From: Hydrogenophaga palleronii NBRC 102513
GTDB taxonomy: Bacteria > Pseudomonadota > Gammaproteobacteria > Burkholderiales > Burkholderiaceae_C
Assembly (NCBI RefSeq): GCF_001571225.1
Contig: NZ_BCTJ01000010.1
Span: forward strand, 1 to 64,000
DNA length: 64,000 nucleotides
Direction of reading: 5' to 3'
The position numbers and the translations under genes are program-made. This document shows, one piece after another, positions 63,467 through 64,000 of the stretch. Positions within the stretch are counted from its first letter, which is position 1, and every line of letters starts with the position of its first letter. A model generated the notes under the pieces. That model did no database searches and was not told where the DNA came from. It worked only from the letters and a program-made list of their open reading frames with translations.

Positions 63467-64000
63467 TCAGGATGTGGCTTCGGTCGCCGGCAGGTCCACC
63501 ACAAAGCGCGCGCCACCGCCCTCACGGTCTTCGCAGCGCACCGTGCCACCGTGCCGCTCGACGATGGTCTTGACCAGCGACAGGCCCAGGCCCACACCGC
63601 CCTCGCGCTCACTCGCGCCGGGCAAGCGGTAAAACGGCTCGAAGATGCGCTGGCGCAGCGGCGGCGGCACACCGGGCCCGTGGTCTTCCACCCACAGCAC
63701 CACCCTGCGGCCGGCGACGCGCCCACGCTGTTGCAAAGTCGCATCGGGCGTCAGGATGCTCAAGCGCACCTCGGCCCCATCCGCCACACCGTCCGCCGCG
63801 GTGCCGTAGCGCCGGGCGTTTTCCAGCAGGTTGCGCAGCACGCGGCGCAGCAGGCGCGCCTGACCGTGCACCAGCGCCGGCGTGGCGCCGGGATGGATGT
63901 CCAGATCGGCGCCGGTGCGGGCACATTCCTCGGCCGCCAGGCCCACCATGTCGACCTCTTCGGTCGAGCCCAGCGCGGAGGCGTCGCGCGCGTCGATCAG
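63467..64000 (-). CDS. Sensor histidine kinase, C-terminal part (truncated by window edge)
   Basis: Open frame of 177 codons and a stop, running off the right edge, so the sensor domain and phosphoacceptor histidine are not seen. The visible part is the ATP-binding domain: N box LLENARRYG, G1 box DHGPGV, F box FEPFYRLPG and G2 box GVGLGLSLVKTIVERHGG. It would work with a response regulator gene expected outside the window. It is convergent with the O-antigen cluster across 264 bp that hold a terminator and no gene. Confidence 0.92.
   Translation of the reverse strand: MIDARDASALGSTEEVDMVGLAAEECARTGADLDIHPGATPALVHGQARLLRRVLRNLLENARRYGTAADGVADGAEVRLSILTPDATLQQRGRVAGRRVVLWVEDHGPGVPPPLRQRIFEPFYRLPGASEREGGVGLGLSLVKTIVERHGGTVRCEDREGGGARFVVDLPATEATS

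Overview
The window looks like chromosomal DNA of a high-GC betaproteobacterium, most likely Burkholderiales and probably Comamonadaceae. This is inferred from the Bug-type tripartite-tricarboxylate receptor, the GC-rich codon use, tightly packed operons and the aromatic-degradation repertoire; no rRNA or marker gene settles the genus. No tRNA, rRNA, insertion sequence, CRISPR array or phage gene was seen.

Region 1 (130-16459) is an accessory catabolic region. A minus-strand operon (HCCA-isomerase/DsbA-like protein, dienelactone hydrolase, exported amidohydrolase, glutathione transferase) diverges from an SDR and a MaoC-like hydratase. A MarC membrane protein, a Bug solute receptor and a giant MalT-like LuxR regulator follow. 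Two vanillate-demethylase-like Rieske oxygenase/reductase pairs then lie on either side of a XylR/DmpR-family sigma-54 activator. The second pair has a near-consensus -24/-12 promoter and twin upstream repeats.

Region 2 (16472-25955) is a complete lower homoprotocatechuate (3,4-dihydroxyphenylacetate) meta-cleavage operon, read on the minus strand in the order hpaR, hpaG1, hpaG2, hpaE, hpaD, hpaF, hpaH, class II aldolase, ketopantoate-reductase-like gene, hpaI. A MarR-type palindrome overlaps the hpaR start codon, and a nitronate-monooxygenase-like gene is divergent. The usual HpaBC hydroxylase is absent from the window. The Rieske pairs are therefore candidates for supplying the catechol, for example by O-demethylation of a methoxylated phenylacetate.

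Region 3 (26067-34412) is a tightly coupled eight-gene operon for a glycan modification of unknown outcome: GT-C-like membrane protein, WbqC-like protein, GtrB-like glycosyltransferase, methyltransferase, an ATP-grasp/HAD fusion, GtrA-like protein, zinc-ribbon methyltransferase and WecE-like aminotransferase. Base composition falls in part of it.

Region 4 (34456-38666) is a housekeeping block: a coiled-coil J-domain protein, radA, a small membrane protein, ilvE and a CHCC zinc-finger protein.

Region 5 (38766-63202) is an O-antigen cluster of the Wzx/Wzy type. It encodes dTDP-L-rhamnose synthesis (rmlBDAC), a chain-length regulator, UDP-2,3-diacetamido-uronic acid synthesis (WbpA, B, E, D types), an acyltransferase, flippase, polymerase, a glycosyltransferase, the WbpG/HisH/HisF amidation trio, UDP-L-FucNAc synthesis (FnlABC types), a FucNAc-transferase-like GT4, and a WbpV-like reductase, initiating sugar-phosphate transferase and WbpM-like dehydratase. 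The HisF homologue has lost the cyclase residue Asp11, in line with a role only in ammonia delivery. The window ends inside a histidine kinase gene on the minus strand.
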